From Thiocapsa imhoffii (GTDB lineage Bacteria > Pseudomonadota > Gammaproteobacteria > Chromatiales > Chromatiaceae), in NCBI RefSeq assembly GCF_016583985.1, contig NZ_NRSD01000005.1:124001-188000 (forward strand): a DNA stretch of 64,000 nt, in the 5' to 3' direction. A program made the position numbers and the translations under genes. The notes under the pieces were generated by a model that saw nothing but the letters and a program-made list of their open reading frames with translations, was not told the DNA's origin and did not search any database. Positions 9,487 through 19,456 of this stretch are shown one piece after another. Every line of letters begins with the position of its first letter. Within the stretch, counting starts at the first letter, position 1.

Positions 9487-10400
9487 GCCTCCATCATCCA
9501 CGCTACTGGCTGAGTTGGGCGGGGGTCGGGTTCGTCTACGCGCTCGGTCGGTTGCCCTTCCCGGTGATCTGGGCCTTGGGATCCGCGCTTGGGCGTCTCG
9601 CCTATTGGCTCGCGGGATCCCGTCGGGTGGTGGCGCGTCGCAATCTCGCGCTCTGTTTGCCACAATCCGACGAGCGTGCGCGCGAACGTCTGCTGCGCGC
9701 GCATTTCGGTTGGCTCGGGGTGGCGGCCCTGGCACAAGGGATCGGGTGGGGCGCCACGCGTGCCCGCCTCAGCCGCCTCGTCGTCATCCGCAACCGTGAG
9801 CGCATCGATACCCTGATCGCGCAGGGGCGCCCAGTGATTGTTATGGTCCCTCACTTCGTTGGTCTCGAGCTGGGTGGGGCCGCGTTCACCGCGCTCGTTC
9901 ATTCAGGCGTCTACATGTATCAGCGCATCCGCAACCCGGTCGTCGATCAGCAGGTGCGGCGTGCGCGACAGCAATTTGGCAGCCTCTCATTTGAGCGCCA
10001 GGATGATCTTCGTTCGCTCGTGCGCGAGATCAAACAGGGTACGCCCTTTTTCTATCTGCCCGATCAGGACGCGGGACGCCGGGGAATCTTTGTCCCGTTT
10101 TGCGGCCTTGCGGCCTCGACCGTGCCCATGCTGGGGCGTTTCGCGGCGATGACAGGCGCGACCGTGATCCCAACCTTCGCCCGGTTTTTGCCGCACGGCC
10201 GTGGCCTCGAGCTCATCTTTGATCCACCCTTGAGCGATTTTCCGAGCGGTGATCGCGAGGTGGATACGGCGCGGATGAATGCGGTCATTGAGGCCCGTAT
10301 CGCATCGATGCCTGATCAGTATTTCTGGGTGCATCGTCGTTTCAAGACGCGTCCGCCCGGGGCTGAGCCGGTCTATCCGCCGAAGCGCCGCCGGCGCTGA
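9483..10400 (+). CDS. Lipid A biosynthesis acyltransferase (LpxL/HtrB family)
   Basis: Membrane-bound acyltransferase adding a secondary acyl chain to Kdo2-lipid A. The catalytic HX4(D/E) motif is visible as HFVGLE (around residue 121-126), followed by the FYLPDQDAGRRGIFVPFCG block characteristic of the LpxL/LpxM family. One N-terminal hydrophobic segment anchors it. 305 residues is normal. Start overlaps the tamB stop by ATGA, so it probably belongs to the tam operon. I cannot decide between LpxL (lauroyl) and LpxM/LpxP specificity from sequence alone. Confidence 0.87.
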   Translation: MSLHHPRYWLSWAGVGFVYALGRLPFPVIWALGSALGRLAYWLAGSRRVVARRNLALCLPQSDERARERLLRAHFGWLGVAALAQGIGWGATRARLSRLVVIRNRERIDTLIAQGRPVIVMVPHFVGLELGGAAFTALVHSGVYMYQRIRNPVVDQQVRRARQQFGSLSFERQDDLRSLVREIKQGTPFFYLPDQDAGRRGIFVPFCGLAASTVPMLGRFAAMTGATVIPTFARFLPHGRGLELIFDPPLSDFPSGDREVDTARMNAVIEARIASMPDQYFWVHRRFKTRPPGAEPVYPPKRRRR

Positions 10401-10421
10401 ATTGGGGAGACGCGCGACGCC

Positions 10422-11411
10422 ATGCGGCTGTTCAATTCCCCCGATCAGGAGCCCTCCGAAGCGGGTGTGCGCCTTGGTCGGCCTCGTGACTGGCTGATCG
10501 GTACGGCCTTGCTGCTTGCGTTGTTGCTGGCGGTTCATTTCACCGTGGGCTGGGGGCCACTGCTCGCGCCTTGGCGGGAGCTTTCGCTCGGACTGCTGGT
10601 GGTTCTCTTCGTGCTCAGTGCGCTCAGCTACGCACTGCGTGCAGTGCGGGTCCATGACTATTTTCGCCCCCGTTTCAATGGCTGTTTTCCTACTGTTCTG
10701 CGGTTGAGCATCCTTCACAATGCCGCGAACAACCTGCTCCCGATGCGGACCGGGGAAGTGGTTTTCCCGCTGCTGATGCGCCGTTACTTCGGGCATGGCC
10801 TGCTCGATGCCTCGGCAGCGTTGCTCTGGATCCGCCTCCTCGATCTGCACTGTCTGGCGCTGATTGGGATCTTCATTCTCAACCTGCGTGATCCATCCGG
10901 GTGGTGGTGGATCCTGGCCATTGCCTGGACGGGCGCGGTCATGCTGCTGGTTCCGCTCGGGCGGTTTGCGGCCCGCATGAAGACATCGGGACGTCTGGAT
11001 CGGCGCGCTGGGACCACCCGTGTGCTGGTGCGGGTCATCATGGCGGCCCCGCGGGAAATATGGACTCTGGCACGGGTCTATCTCTGGACTCTGCTGACCT
11101 GGGCGCTCAAATTCGCGGCTTTCGCGATCCTGCTCGGTCATTTCCTACCCATCGATTTCTGGCGGGTCATGACAGGCGTGATGGGCGCCGAGCTGTCGAG
11201 TGTGCTGCCGTTTCATGGCATTGCGGGGAGCGGCAGCTATGAGATTGCAATCGTCGCGGCGCTCACCCCCTTGGGCGTCGATCCACAACAGGCCTTGGCG
11301 GGCGCGGTGAATCTCCATCTGTTCCTGCTGGGCACGACCTTGATCCTCGCCGCGTTGGCATTCGCATTACCCCGTCGATCCCCTTGTCACGCCGCCCCTC
11401 CAGCCCCCTAG
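10422..11411 (+). CDS. Flippase-like / lysylphosphatidylglycerol synthetase transmembrane-domain protein (UPF0104)
   Basis: Polytopic inner-membrane protein with about seven to eight hydrophobic segments. It resembles the membrane domain of LPG synthases and YbhN-type proteins: a conserved NNLLPMRTGE motif (near residues 103-112) follows the second segment. The soluble aminoacyl-transfer domain of MprF is absent, so lipid flipping or an unknown envelope role is more likely than lysyl transfer. It follows the LpxL-type gene by 21 bases and is probably co-transcribed with tamAB. Confidence 0.7.
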   Translation: MRLFNSPDQEPSEAGVRLGRPRDWLIGTALLLALLLAVHFTVGWGPLLAPWRELSLGLLVVLFVLSALSYALRAVRVHDYFRPRFNGCFPTVLRLSILHNAANNLLPMRTGEVVFPLLMRRYFGHGLLDASAALLWIRLLDLHCLALIGIFILNLRDPSGWWWILAIAWTGAVMLLVPLGRFAARMKTSGRLDRRAGTTRVLVRVIMAAPREIWTLARVYLWTLLTWALKFAAFAILLGHFLPIDFWRVMTGVMGAELSSVLPFHGIAGSGSYEIAIVAALTPLGVDPQQALAGAVNLHLFLLGTTLILAALAFALPRRSPCHAAPPAP

Positions 11412-11869
11412 GTCTGATCCAGCAATCGCGGCTACCCGGGTGCTGATCGTTCCGGCCTGAGAAATAGTGTCATGAGGACCGCGCGAGGCCGCTTCGGTGT
11501 GCGTTTCGAAGCCAAAGGCACCTCCTTACGCTGCTGCGCCAGCGTCGGTTTCGCCAGCGACCGGACCGGCCTGTCGGCTGATTGAATCACCTCCTGTTGC
11601 AGTGCACAATATCTGCCCCGATCATGGACAGCATGGCTGCTGGAGCCGACCTGCTGAGCCAGGGCGGTGGCACTGGAGTGAGGAGAGGATCCGCTGCGCA
11701 GGGTGATCCGGGTGGTGACCCCGCGCTTCACTTCGCATCCTGCTCGCAGGTGCGCTCGGCGTCGAATCTCGTCACGATGTTGGTGTCGAATCGGCCAGCC
11801 CCAGCGTGCCCGGACGCCGCATCGGGCGGTGGAACATCGATCGGCTTGGAATCACCAAAGGTTCAAACC
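11412..11869. other. Intergenic region upstream of sdhC
   Basis: About 458 bases with no gene I can support; open frames here are uninterrupted only by GC bias. It should contain the promoter of the sdhCDAB operon. I see no confident -35/-10 pair, riboswitch-like fold or terminator. AAAGG near 11857-11861 is the likely ribosome binding site for sdhC. Confidence 0.35.
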
Positions 11870-12250
11870 ATGCAAACGACAAGACCTGTTTTCCTCGATC
11901 TGTGGCGGATCAAACTGCCTCCCTCGGGCATCGTCTCGATCCTCCATCGTATCAGCGGCGTCCTCATGGTCCTCGCGATCCCATTCGCCGCGGTGCTGTT
12001 CCATCTGGCGCTCTCGGGGCCGGCCGGATTCGCGAGCGCGGCGGCGGTGTTCGAGAGCTGGATCGTCAAGCTGTTCCTGGTACTGCTGGCCTGGAGCCTG
12101 CTCCATCATCTCTTCGCGGGGATTCGGTTTCTGCTCCTCGATGTCGGGATCGGTCTGGACCGATCCGTGGCACGGCGCAGTGCCATCATCGCGATGGTGG
12201 CCGCGGTGCTGGTTCTGATCCTGGTGATTGGCGGAGGTCTGGCGCAATGA
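11870..12250 (+). CDS. sdhC: Succinate dehydrogenase cytochrome b556 subunit SdhC
   Basis: Membrane anchor subunit of complex II that with SdhD binds heme b and ubiquinone. Three transmembrane segments; the SdhC signature PSGIVSILHRISGV (about residues 17-30) and the HHLFAGIRFLLLD segment with the heme-ligand His region are present. 126 residues. I place the start at ATG 11870 (MQTTRPVFLDLWRIKLP) because the family begins here; longer in-frame starts upstream lack homology-like sequence. Overlaps sdhD by ATGA. Confidence 0.92.
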   Translation: MQTTRPVFLDLWRIKLPPSGIVSILHRISGVLMVLAIPFAAVLFHLALSGPAGFASAAAVFESWIVKLFLVLLAWSLLHHLFAGIRFLLLDVGIGLDRSVARRSAIIAMVAAVLVLILVIGGGLAQ

Positions 12251-12591
12251 GTCGACAAGCATCGGGTCTCATGGCCTGGGTCATCCAGCGCGCCACCTCG
12301 CTCTATCTGGCGCTCTTTCTCAGCTATCTGTTGATCCACTTTACCTTACAGGCGCCAAGCGACCACGCCGCGCTCGTGGCTTGGGCAACACATCCGCTCG
12401 TCGCCTTGGGGCTGGTTCTCTTCGTGCCTGTGCTCCTCGCGCATGCCTGGATTGGGATTCGCGACGTCTTGATCGATTATGTCCACAGTCTGGGACCGCG
12501 TATCGGGTTGCTGACCCTGTTCGCCTTCGTCTTCATCGCCTCGGGCCTGTGGGCCTACAAGGCCATTGTCACCGCGGGATTGCAGGGGTAA
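12247..12591 (+). CDS. sdhD: Succinate dehydrogenase membrane anchor subunit SdhD
   Basis: Second membrane anchor of complex II, 114 residues with three hydrophobic helices. [15 protein letters not shown] (around 76-90) is the typical SdhD segment with the conserved His and the Asp-Tyr near the quinone site. Start ATG overlaps the sdhC stop (ATGA), and the stop is 8 bases before sdhA. Confidence 0.92.
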   Translation: MSRQASGLMAWVIQRATSLYLALFLSYLLIHFTLQAPSDHAALVAWATHPLVALGLVLFVPVLLAHAWIGIRDVLIDYVHSLGPRIGLLTLFAFVFIASGLWAYKAIVTAGLQG

Positions 12592-12598
12592 TTCGGGC

Positions 12599-14362
12599 AT
12601 GGGTATTCCAACTCGTCATTTCGACGCACTCATCATTGGTGCCGGTGGAGCAGGACTGAATGCCGCGCTGCAACTGGCGAGCGCGGAATTGCGCGTGGCT
12701 GTCGTCTCGAAGGTCTTTCCGACACGCTCGCACACGGTTGCCGCGCAAGGTGGGGTGAATGCCGCGCTGGCTAATGTGCTGCCGGACTCCTGGCACTGGC
12801 ATATGTTCGATACCGTCAAGGGCTCGGACTATCTGGGCGACCAGGACGCCATCGAATTCATGTGCCGCGAGGCCATTCCCACCGTCTACGAACTCGAACA
12901 TGCTGGCGTGCCCTTTTCTCGACTGGACGACGGCAAGATCTATCAGCGTGCCTTCGGCGGACAGAGTCAGAACTTCGGTGGCGATCAAGCCGCGCGGACC
13001 TGCGCGGCGGCTGACCGCACCGGTCATGCCATCCTGCATACCCTCTATCAGCAGAATATCCGTGCTCGCACGCATTTCTTCGACGAGTATTTCGCGATCG
13101 ATCTCGTGCGCGACGCGCAAGGGACCATCTGTGGCGCCCTGGTCCTGGAGATCGAGAGCGGCGAGCCGCTGCTGATCGAGTCGAAGGCGACCCTACTCGC
13201 GACCGGGGGCTGGGGGCAGGTGTTCCGCACCACGTCCAATGCCCACATCAATACCGGCGATGGGGCGGCCATGGCCTTGAGAGCCGGTATTCCGCTGATG
13301 GACATGGAGTTCTTCCAGTTCCATCCGACTGGAATCGCGGGTAAAGGCATGCTCATCACCGAGGGTACACGCGGTGAAGGCGGCTATCTCATCAATCGGG
13401 ATGGCGAGCGTTTCATGGAGCGCTATGCGCCGCGCGCGAAGGATCTCGCGAGTCGGGACGTGGTCTCACGTGCCATTGTGACCGAGGTCAAGGAGGGGCG
13501 CGGCTGTGGTCCCCAGGGTGATTACGTGATGCTCAAGCTCGATCACCTCGGAGAGGCGGTGATCGCGAAGCGGCTGCCCGGCATTCGCGAATCGAGCCGC
13601 ATCTTTGCTGGCGTCGATCCCGTGATTGAGCCTATCCCGGTGTTCCCTACCGCTCACTACGCCATGGGTGGGATTCCAACCGATCGGTTTGGGCGGGTCG
13701 CGATGCCGGCAGGTCATGGGTCCGAGGAGGTGGTGGTCGGACTGTACGCGGCGGGCGAGTGCGCCTGCGCCTCCGTGCATGGGGCCAATCGCTTGGGCGG
13801 GAACTCCCTGCTCGATATCCTGGTCTTCGGGCGTCTCGCGGGCAAGGACATCATCGATTTCGTGCGCGAGAACCCCTATCCGCGTCCCGTCGACTCGGCA
13901 AGCCTGGAACAAGCCATGGGACGTTTGACCCGCTGGGATCAAACAGGGGACGGACTGACGGTTCAGCAACTGCGGGCGGATTTTCGCAAGTGCATGGAGG
14001 ACCATGCCGGGGTGTTCCGGACCGAGGAGATCATGACCGAGGGCTATGAGAAGCTCAGCGCTTTGCGTGAGCGCCTGCCCGAGGTCCGCCTCACCGATCA
14101 CTCCCGCGTCTTCAATACCGCGCGTATCGAGGCATTGGAGTTGGAAAACATGATGGACGTCGGCATGTCGATCGCCGTCTCGGCCCTCCATCGACAGGAG
14201 AGTCGTGGTGCGCATTCACGCCCTGATTTTCCAGGCCGTGACGATCAAGCTTGGCTCAAGCACAGTCTCTACTATCGGGATGGCGATCGCATGGACTATA
14301 AGCCCGTGCGCACCAAACCGTTGACGGTCGAGACCTTCCCCCCGAAGGAGCGGGTGTACTGA
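12599..14362 (+). CDS. sdhA: Succinate dehydrogenase flavoprotein subunit SdhA
   Basis: Catalytic subunit oxidising succinate to fumarate in the TCA cycle and respiratory chain. The dinucleotide-binding motif [14 protein letters not shown] (11-24) is followed by [10 protein letters not shown], whose His45 carries covalent FAD. The HPTGI...TEGTRGEGG block forms the substrate site and the protein ends with [15 protein letters not shown]-like family sequence. 587 residues, normal length. ATG 12599 fits the family start; an in-frame TTG at 12566 lies inside sdhD. Confidence 0.96.
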   Translation: MGIPTRHFDALIIGAGGAGLNAALQLASAELRVAVVSKVFPTRSHTVAAQGGVNAALANVLPDSWHWHMFDTVKGSDYLGDQDAIEFMCREAIPTVYELEHAGVPFSRLDDGKIYQRAFGGQSQNFGGDQAARTCAAADRTGHAILHTLYQQNIRARTHFFDEYFAIDLVRDAQGTICGALVLEIESGEPLLIESKATLLATGGWGQVFRTTSNAHINTGDGAAMALRAGIPLMDMEFFQFHPTGIAGKGMLITEGTRGEGGYLINRDGERFMERYAPRAKDLASRDVVSRAIVTEVKEGRGCGPQGDYVMLKLDHLGEAVIAKRLPGIRESSRIFAGVDPVIEPIPVFPTAHYAMGGIPTDRFGRVAMPAGHGSEEVVVGLYAAGECACASVHGANRLGGNSLLDILVFGRLAGKDIIDFVRENPYPRPVDSASLEQAMGRLTRWDQTGDGLTVQQLRADFRKCMEDHAGVFRTEEIMTEGYEKLSALRERLPEVRLTDHSRVFNTARIEALELENMMDVGMSIAVSALHRQESRGAHSRPDFPGRDDQAWLKHSLYYRDGDRMDYKPVRTKPLTVETFPPKERVY

Positions 14363-14627
14363 GTGTGGGTCCACCTCGGCCCGTGATCCATCCGGCGACA
14401 CGCTCAACCAAGCCGACGATTCGGATTGGGTCTGGGTCGGGAGTGGGGTCGGCAAACGGCCCAGTTCCCGTGCTGCCGCGACCCTATGCGGCCAGGGCCG
14501 GGCGGCCTGACCCAGTCTCGGGGCCGCGGTGACCCGGCCATGACCAGAGTCTTTCCGATCGGATGTCGGAAGGCCAGGATGCTCCATTTGACTTGCTCGC
14601 GTGGCCCTGCCACCGGAGACACTATCG
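14363..14627. other. Unusually long sdhA-sdhB spacer
   Basis: 265 bases separate sdhA from sdhB, whereas these genes are usually nearly contiguous. I see no gene and no strong terminator. The sequence could carry an internal promoter or an mRNA processing element, but nothing in it proves this. CGGAGAC precedes the sdhB ATG. Confidence 0.3.
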
Positions 14628-15320
14628 ATGAAGATCAGCGTGTTTCGCTACAACCCGGATACCGATTCCAAGCCACGCATGCAGGACTACGAGGTTGCCA
14701 CCTTCCAAGGAATGATGCTGCGCGACGTCTTGCTCGAAGTCAAAAAGCAGGACGAGAGCTTCAGCTTCCGTCACTCCTGTGGTGAGGGCGTGTGTGGGTC
14801 CGACGGTGTCAACGTCAACGGACGTAACCTGCTGGCCTGTATCACGCCGATCACGGACCTGAAGGAGCCGGTCGAAGTCCGCCCCTTTCCAGGGCGCCCC
14901 GTGATCCGTGACCTGGTCGTCGACATGACGCAATTCTACGAGCAATATCGTGCGGTCAAGCCCTATCTGGTGCGCAAGGATCCCCTTCCTGAACAAGAGC
15001 TGCTCCAATCACCGGCCGAACGTGATCAACTCGATGGACTCTACGAGTGCATCCTCTGTGGTTGCTGCTCAACGGCCTGTCCTTCCTTCTGGTGGAATCC
15101 GGAGAAGTTCCACGGACCGGCCGCGCTCCTGCAAGCCTGGCGGTTCCTGGCTGACAGTCGTGATCAGGCCACCGAGGAGCGCCTGGATGCGCTCGATGGA
15201 CCCTACAAGCTGTTCCGCTGCCATAGCATCATGAACTGTGTCGATGTGTGTCCGAAGGGTCTGAACCCGACTCGCGCGATCGGCAAGATCAAGGATTTGA
15301 TGTTGGACAAGGGGTTGTGA
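14628..15320 (+). CDS. sdhB: Succinate dehydrogenase iron-sulfur subunit SdhB
   Basis: Electron-transfer subunit between FAD in SdhA and quinone in SdhC/D. It has the [2Fe-2S] motif CGEGVCGSDGVNVNG...C near residues 55-75, then CILCGCCSTACP (about 143-154) and CHSIMNCVDVCPKG (about 200-213) for the [4Fe-4S] and [3Fe-4S] clusters. About 230 residues. ATG 14628 with CGGAGAC upstream is preferred over a GTG-type start nine codons earlier. Confidence 0.95.
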   Translation: MKISVFRYNPDTDSKPRMQDYEVATFQGMMLRDVLLEVKKQDESFSFRHSCGEGVCGSDGVNVNGRNLLACITPITDLKEPVEVRPFPGRPVIRDLVVDMTQFYEQYRAVKPYLVRKDPLPEQELLQSPAERDQLDGLYECILCGCCSTACPSFWWNPEKFHGPAALLQAWRFLADSRDQATEERLDALDGPYKLFRCHSIMNCVDVCPKGLNPTRAIGKIKDLMLDKGL

Positions 15321-15327
15321 GGCCACT

Positions 15328-15639
15328 GTGACGAACAGCGTGCACTCCGCTGAAGCCGCGGCCGCGCAAGATTCCGCTGCCGCCGCGCAGACCGCATTGG
15401 AGATTCGCCGGTTGCGCTGGCAGTGCCGGCGCGGCATGCTCGAACTCGATGATGTGCTCGACCGCTTCCTTGATGCGGGCTACGCGGACTTGGATGACGC
15501 GCAACGCGTGCAATTCGTGCGCCTGCTCGCCGAGCAGGATCAGCGGCTGAGTGATTGGTTCCTATCCCGTGCCGAGCCACCGGATGCCGCGTTTCGGGAT
15601 CTGGTTCGCCACATACTGGAGGTTGTTCGCGTGCGCTGA
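15328..15639 (+). CDS. sdhE: FAD assembly factor SdhE
   Basis: Small cytoplasmic protein that promotes covalent flavinylation of SdhA. The conserved RRGMLELD segment (around residues 32-39) corresponds to the RGxxE motif of the SdhE/YgfY/Sdh5 family, within a five-helix, ~80-residue domain; the first ~25 residues are an Ala-rich extension. The start is GTG 15328, eight bases after sdhB, consistent with the sdh operon. Confidence 0.88.
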   Translation: MTNSVHSAEAAAAQDSAAAAQTALEIRRLRWQCRRGMLELDDVLDRFLDAGYADLDDAQRVQFVRLLAEQDQRLSDWFLSRAEPPDAAFRDLVRHILEVVRVR

Positions 15640-15678
15640 AGTAAGTGGCGTCTGGCTTCATGACGGAGGACCGCAAGC

Positions 15679-16140
15679 GTGCCATCGCACGACGCCCCAC
15701 CGCTGCTGATCCGCCCCGGTTTTTCACGGCACCTCGCACTCATCATGACCTTCACGCATCTTCTGGCCTGCGTGGCCTTGGTTGTGATGGGTTGGCGGTG
15801 GTTCACCTTGCCACTTGTGCTCGCCGTGCTGCTGAGTGCGCTCCATGTCGGCTTCGTCGCGGTGTTGCGACGCGCCCCCTGGTCGATTTGCGCCGCCTTG
15901 TGCCAAGCCGACGGCACCTGGCAGTTGCAACTGGTCTCGGGCGCGGAGCATGAGGCAATCCTCTTGCCATCAACCTTTGTCAGCCTGCCGCTGGTGGTGT
16001 TGAACTTTAAACTGGGGCCCTGGACCCGGCGTTCGCTGCCCATCTTTGCCGATGCGCTCGAACCCGACCTCCATCGTCGATTGCGCCAACGGTTGCGGCT
16101 CGCGGGGGCGGCTCGAGTTCAGCCTGCCGAGCGCCCCTGA
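15679..16140 (+). CDS. YgfX/CptA-like inner-membrane protein
   Basis: 153 residues with two adjacent hydrophobic segments (about 20-38 and 42-58) followed by a soluble C-terminal domain with GTWQLQL and a FVSLPLVVLNF strand pattern. This layout and its position directly behind sdhE match the YgfX family, named CptA because the E. coli protein was reported to act as a toxin with SdhE/CptB as antidote. Whether it acts as a toxin here is unknown. Start GTG 15679 is likely. Confidence 0.6.
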   Translation: MPSHDAPPLLIRPGFSRHLALIMTFTHLLACVALVVMGWRWFTLPLVLAVLLSALHVGFVAVLRRAPWSICAALCQADGTWQLQLVSGAEHEAILLPSTFVSLPLVVLNFKLGPWTRRSLPIFADALEPDLHRRLRQRLRLAGAARVQPAERP

Positions 16141-16194
16141 TTCCGATCGAAAGTCGGATCGAGAGTCGAATCGCCGCGGCTTCTCAGCCTCCTG

Positions 16195-17067
16195 CTAGAC
16201 CATCTTGGTGAGATGATATTCCAAGATTCCCTCGGCGCCCGCGGCGCGCAATTTGGGGATGAGGTCCCGGACGGCGTGGGCATCGACGATGGTTTCGAGT
16301 GCGAGCCATTCGCGATCGTAAAGATGACTCACGGTGGGTGCATGCAGGCTTGGGAGCAAGTCGACCAGGGTCTCGAGCCGCTCCGCCGGGACATTGCACT
16401 TGATCGCGACCTTCTGCCGGGCACGCAAGGCCGCCTGCAGCATGAGCGCGACTTGTTCGATCTTGGCCCGCCGCGCCGGATCCTCCATAGCCCGCCGATT
16501 GGCGATGAGGCGGGTTTCAGTCACCAGCAGGTCGGCGACGATCCGCAGACCATGGGCGCGGATGGTGCTTCCGGTCTCGGTGATCTCCACGATCGCATCG
16601 ACCAACCCCTCCACGACCTTTGCCTCGGTCGCACCCCAGGAGAACTCGACGGCGGCCTTGATCCCGCGTTCGGCCAGATAGCGCTCCGTGAAGCCCACCA
16701 ACTCGGTCGCGATTTTTTTTCCGGCAAGATCCGCGATCGACTGGATCGGCGAGTCCTCGCGGACCACCAAGACCCAGCGACTCGGTTGATTCGACGCCTT
16801 CGAGTAGGTCAGGGTACAGATCTCCTCGACCTCAGCGCGTGACTCCAGGATCCAATCCAAGCCGGTGAGACCCAGATCCAGGGTGCCGCGGGCGACATAG
16901 GCGGCCATCTCTTGAGCGCGAATCAAGGCGCAGCGAATGTCCGGATCGTCGATCTCGGGATAATAGTGACGCGCGCGAGCGGCGATCCGCCAGCCCGCCT
17001 GGGCGAACAGGTCAATGGTGGCCTCTTCCAGACTCCCCTTGGGGATGCCAAGCTTGATCAAGGACAT
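16195..17067 (-). CDS. hisG: ATP phosphoribosyltransferase HisG (long form)
   Basis: First enzyme of histidine biosynthesis, joining ATP and PRPP. MSLIKLGIPKGSLEEAT opens the periplasmic-binding-like fold, and EITETGSTIRAHGLRI near residue 155-170 contains the PRPP-binding ETGxT motif. The C-terminal ~75 residues form the ACT-like regulatory domain, so this is the HisZ-independent long form (290 residues). ATG 17067 is preferred; a start at 17118 would add 17 unconserved residues. No other his gene is nearby. Confidence 0.92.
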   Translation of the reverse strand: MSLIKLGIPKGSLEEATIDLFAQAGWRIAARARHYYPEIDDPDIRCALIRAQEMAAYVARGTLDLGLTGLDWILESRAEVEEICTLTYSKASNQPSRWVLVVREDSPIQSIADLAGKKIATELVGFTERYLAERGIKAAVEFSWGATEAKVVEGLVDAIVEITETGSTIRAHGLRIVADLLVTETRLIANRRAMEDPARRAKIEQVALMLQAALRARQKVAIKCNVPAERLETLVDLLPSLHAPTVSHLYDREWLALETIVDAHAVRDLIPKLRAAGAEGILEYHLTKMV

Positions 17068-17450
17068 GCGTGCTCCAGTGCCGCGTGGGTCCCGCCCCGA
17101 GAGCGGATTGATCGGCATCGGATCATGCCGCGGCTGTGCGCATGACGAGACCCCGAGGCCGTCCCGACGCCTGATCCGGCATCGGGGCGTCTAGGATACC
17201 GCAATCTGAATCCATGACCTGGCGTGCCGCGCCCTCGCGTCTGCCGCGGCCCGTCGCTTCAACCTGGAACCAGGGAGTCGCGCGAAGCCTATCGGCTGGT
17301 ATACGAAACCCGAGCGGCGGTCCCGTCGATCGGATTCTTTGCTGCCCTGTCCTTGAGAATCAGCGGCTTCTAGGCTAACCTCCGGTCCCCCATGACCGCT
17401 CCAGCCACACTGAATATGTTGGCAAGGGCTGACACTTTGGAGGTACCCCA
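17068..17450. other. Intergenic region between divergent hisG and the JmjC-type gene
   Basis: About 383 bases without a supported gene. It should hold both promoters. The only clear signal is TTTGGAGG just upstream of ATG 17451. No attenuator-like His codon run is seen near hisG. Confidence 0.35.
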
Positions 17451-18392
17451 ATGGGAACCATCAGGGTCACTGAGGCTGATCGCCTCACATCCCAGAACAC
17501 CGCGACCCCGGTCGGCGCCCCGGCGGCCGAGGGCGTCGATCGGCGTACCGGTCTCTCGATCCAGGAATTGATGCGGGAGTATGTCCTCCCGGAGCGGCCG
17601 GTGATCCTCACCGACGCCGCGCGGGCCTGGCCAGGCCTGCAACGCTTCACGTTCGATTTCTTTCGTGAACACTATGGCCACCTAGTCAAGGAGGTGCATG
17701 GCCAGCGTTACACCTTGGCGGAGGCGATCGATCTGATCCTGGCATCGACTCCGGAACATCCGGCACCCTATCCGTTCAACTTCAACCTTGAGTCGTACTT
17801 TCCAGAATTGTTGCGCGAGATTCAGCCGGAGTTGGCGTTCGGCCCCCTTGATCGCGTCAATCATCCACTGCTACCGCGCATCTTGATGCGTGGGACCGAA
17901 GTCTACGAGATCTTCTTCGGTGGACGCGGGGCCTCTTTTCCACGCGTGCACTATGATGCCTTGTGTCTCAATACACAGATCACCCAGATCGTTGGCAGCA
18001 AGGAGTTTTTTCTCTATCCGCCAGATCAGGGAGACTTCATGTATCCACGCCCGAACGAGCCCAAGACCTCGCAGGTCGATTTCGCCGCGCCCGATCTAGA
18101 GCGTTTCCCACTGTTCGCGCAGGCAACGCCAATCGTTGCGACCGTCCAACAGGGTGAGACCATCTTCTTCCCTGCGCGTTGGTGGCATGCGACACGTATC
18201 CACGAGCCCTGTATCTCGCTGGGTAAGGTCCAGTTGAACGGGCAGAACTGGCCCCTGTACCGCGAGGACGTCCACGCCTTCTGGCTCCGCGGACATCCCT
18301 GGTTCGCGGCCGCGGCGCGGGCCTATTTGTCGGTGCTGGGGCCAGTGATGAACTGGCAAGAGCGAATCATCTTGTCGAGGGCCAAGTCATGA
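17451..18392 (+). CDS. Cupin-like/JmjC-domain Fe(II)/2-oxoglutarate-dependent hydroxylase
   Basis: 313-residue protein of the JmjC/cupin_8 superfamily, which hydroxylates proteins or small molecules using Fe(II), 2-oxoglutarate and O2. The proximal metal motif HYD (H167, D169) and the distal His in RWWHATRI (H246) complete the facial triad, and KEFFLYPP supplies the expected strand between them. GGAGG lies at 17441-17445. Its stop overlaps the FkbM-type gene by ATGA, so the two are translationally coupled. Substrate unknown. Confidence 0.8.
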   Translation: MGTIRVTEADRLTSQNTATPVGAPAAEGVDRRTGLSIQELMREYVLPERPVILTDAARAWPGLQRFTFDFFREHYGHLVKEVHGQRYTLAEAIDLILASTPEHPAPYPFNFNLESYFPELLREIQPELAFGPLDRVNHPLLPRILMRGTEVYEIFFGGRGASFPRVHYDALCLNTQITQIVGSKEFFLYPPDQGDFMYPRPNEPKTSQVDFAAPDLERFPLFAQATPIVATVQQGETIFFPARWWHATRIHEPCISLGKVQLNGQNWPLYREDVHAFWLRGHPWFAAAARAYLSVLGPVMNWQERIILSRAKS

Positions 18393-19213
18393 GTGATGCG
18401 AAAGAATCGTCTGATGGTGCCGGCATGATCGATGCTGTTAAAACGGTTGCGCGCAAGGTCCTGCAGGTGGATGCGCAGTCGTTGGTGACCCCCCTTCCAC
18501 AAGTGACCTGGGTGGGCTCTGAGGTCCACGGTTACCCGGTACCCGAGGGATTTCTGGATGCCGACTCGATCTGCTATTGCGTGGGCGCCGGGGAAGACAT
18601 CACCTTCGACACCGAACTGGCCGAGCGCTTTGGCTGCCAAGTGCTGCTGATCGATCCGACCCCCGAAGGCTGCAATCATTTCAATCGCGTCAAGGATCAC
18701 ATCAACCGCGGCGAACCGCTCTGGTCGGAGAACGGTGAGCCCTTTCGCTATCGGATCAGGCCCGAGCGTCTCGAGCTCCTGCGCTATCTGGAGATCGGCG
18801 TTTGGGACAGTGCGCAGCAGATGCGGTTTTACGAACCCACCCGAGACAACTATCCATCGCACTCCGTGGCGATGTTCCAGGAGTCGGGTCGCTATATCGA
18901 ACTTCCGGTCGATCGACTTGGAAACATCATGCGATCGCAGGGACATACGGCGATCGATCTGTTGAAGCTGGAGATCGAGGGTGCCGAATACCGTGTTTTG
19001 GAGACAGTGATCGAGGATCAACTCGATATCAAAGCGATCCTCGTCGAGTATGACGAAGTGTGGCACTCGCAGGATCGCAGCCATCTGTTTCGGATCCGGG
19101 ACTCGGCACAACAGCTACTGCAAGCGGGTTATCGGCTGGCCCACTCGACTGATCGGTTCAAACGCTTGTTCATCCGCGATGACCTCTTCGAGGATCTTGC
19201 TGGTCGCGAATGA
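18389..19213 (+). CDS. FkbM-family SAM-dependent methyltransferase
   Basis: 274 residues. The SAM-binding core shows ICYCVGAGEDITFDTELAERFGCQVLLIDPTPEG (about 50-85), with the acidic residue after beta-2, and IDLLKLEIEGAEYRVLE (about 188-204), the hallmark FkbM motif. Family members O-methylate sugars, polyketides or lipids. Coupling to the upstream JmjC-type hydroxylase (ATGA overlap) suggests sequential hydroxylation and methylation of one substrate; this is inference. Start ATG 18389. Confidence 0.83.
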   Translation: MSDAKESSDGAGMIDAVKTVARKVLQVDAQSLVTPLPQVTWVGSEVHGYPVPEGFLDADSICYCVGAGEDITFDTELAERFGCQVLLIDPTPEGCNHFNRVKDHINRGEPLWSENGEPFRYRIRPERLELLRYLEIGVWDSAQQMRFYEPTRDNYPSHSVAMFQESGRYIELPVDRLGNIMRSQGHTAIDLLKLEIEGAEYRVLETVIEDQLDIKAILVEYDEVWHSQDRSHLFRIRDSAQQLLQAGYRLAHSTDRFKRLFIRDDLFEDLAGRE

Positions 19214-19456
19214 GTCATGCCGGCGGGCTGTCTGGCCGTCGCTCACATCGGGTGCTGGTGGACGCGCGCCAACGCCGCGCCTTCGTGGGATGCGGGCTTG
19301 GATGGCCTCGCGGTGCCACGGCTTCGCCCCAGCCCCGTTCCGCGAGTGCCTAAGCGGGCGCGATCCTTGCTTGAATATCACACCTCGACCCCCCGCAAGC
19401 TGGTGGCGATCCCCTGGACGCACCCTGCATCGGACGTTCCGCCCGGAGGCCAAGTC

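Noticed and set aside
19217-19456. N-terminal extension of the hypothetical gene at 19457
   Set aside because: Low-complexity sequence with no ribosome binding site; the ATG at 19457 has GGAGG at ideal spacing.
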